A DNA stretch of 5,953 nt. It comes from Chloroflexota bacterium (GTDB lineage Bacteria; Chloroflexota; Anaerolineae; Aggregatilineales; UBA3940). The position numbers were made by a program, and so were the translations under genes. The stretch spans positions 1 to 5,953 of the forward strand of contig JAADYZ010000043.1 in the NCBI GenBank assembly GCA_010092775.1. The letters run 5' to 3'. Shown in pieces: positions 5,703 through 5,953 of this stretch. The first letter of the stretch is position 1. Each line of letters starts with the position of its first letter. The notes beneath the pieces are model-generated. The model did no database searches, was not told the origin of the DNA, and was given only the letters and a program-made list of their open reading frames with translations.

Positions 5703-5953
5703 TTATATCAACGTCACAAGACCGTAGATAAACAGCCCAATGTACGGCAACGCTAGCACGACTGGTATTCTGCGTTCTATCGTGGTGAATGGTCGGTACA
5801 CACGCGGATCTTTGCCTTCAGCTAGATAACGCCACTCTTCATCATAACAGGGGTATGGCAAACGCTGTTCCATATCATGTATTACTTTGAACTTGCCAGC
5901 GTTGAGCTGCTGATAGGACTGGATGTTGTAGTACCAAACGATACAGATCAAGA
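5703..5953 (-). CDS. RipA-family (8xMP-type) small membrane protein, C-terminal part
   Basis: At least 82 residues of the C-terminus are visible; the gene enters from the right edge, and the first in-frame start-like codon (TTG at 5949-5951) is almost certainly an internal Leu. The sequence starts at the end of a transmembrane helix (LICIVWYYN), continues with the characteristic segment SYQQLNAGKFKVIHDMEQ and LPY, a charged stretch (EEWRYLAEGKD), and ends in a hydrophobic helix (VVLALPYIGLFIYGLVTLI). The S-Y-x-Q-L-N-x-G/A-K-F-x-V-I-H-x-x-E pattern is typical of RipA-like small integral membrane proteins, reported as octameric, usually about 150-190 aa. The upstream helices would lie beyond the window. 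It is the first visible gene of the operon, five bases before the cyclase gene, and could be a membrane effector or partner of the cyclase. The family is recognised from memory of this motif. Confidence 0.72.
   Translation of the reverse strand, partial: LICIVWYYNIQSYQQLNAGKFKVIHDMEQRLPYPCYDEEWRYLAEGKDPRVYRPFTTIERRIPVVLALPYIGLFIYGLVTLI

Larger units (their letters stand above)
638..5953 (-). other. Probable four-gene operon: membrane protein - DAC - STAND/FGE - deaminase
   Basis: All four genes share a strand with gaps of 5 nt (5698-5702), 11 nt (4649-4659) and 0 nt (1576/1577). No promoter or terminator space exists between them, so they should be transcribed together from a promoter beyond the right edge. 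There may be further genes upstream of the membrane protein. Confidence 0.85.

Noticed and set aside
1..5953. CRISPR array, tRNA or rRNA genes
   Set aside because: No regularly spaced repeats and no tRNA-like or rRNA-like segments were seen on either strand.

Overview
The window comes from a bacterial accessory region. Base composition looks moderate (roughly half G+C by eye, lower in the first 630 bases). Nothing in it fixes the taxon. The gene set (an IS5-type insertion sequence next to multi-gene STAND/nucleotide-signalling machinery) is typical of defence or conflict islands in Gram-negative bacteria and cyanobacteria, but that is inference.

Layout. Positions 1-96 hold the right end of an IS5-family insertion sequence on the + strand: the last 26 codons of its transposase and a probable terminal inverted repeat. 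Positions 97-637 are gene-poor. They contain a short minus-strand ORF (76-309) that runs into the IS end and is probably a gene cut by the insertion, a good minus-strand promoter candidate just upstream of it, and a small palindrome. From 638 to the right edge the minus strand carries a tight block of four genes, read right to left: (i) the C-terminal part of a RipA-type small multi-pass membrane protein (5703 to edge), (ii) a 345-aa protein with a C-terminal diadenylate-cyclase (DisA_N-like) domain behind a probable sensor region (4660-5697), (iii) a 1023-aa DUF4062 - nSTAND1 ATPase - FGE/C-type-lectin-fold protein (1577-4648), and (iv) a 312-aa adenosine-deaminase-family enzyme (638-1576). 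Gaps between them are 5, 11 and 0 nt, so they almost certainly form one operon.

How they may work together (inference). The block joins a predicted nucleotide second-messenger synthase, a membrane protein that could be its effector, a STAND NTPase with a ligand-binding-type C-terminal domain that could sense an invader, and a nucleoside/nucleotide deaminase that could alter the adenine nucleotide pool or tune the signal. ATPase plus adenosine deaminase recalls RADAR (RdrA/RdrB), and a deaminase tied to an adenine-based messenger recalls the type III CRISPR effector Cad1. Diadenylate cyclase plus membrane protein recalls CBASS logic with c-di-AMP-type chemistry. The four-part combination does not match any system I can name with confidence and is the main point of interest.
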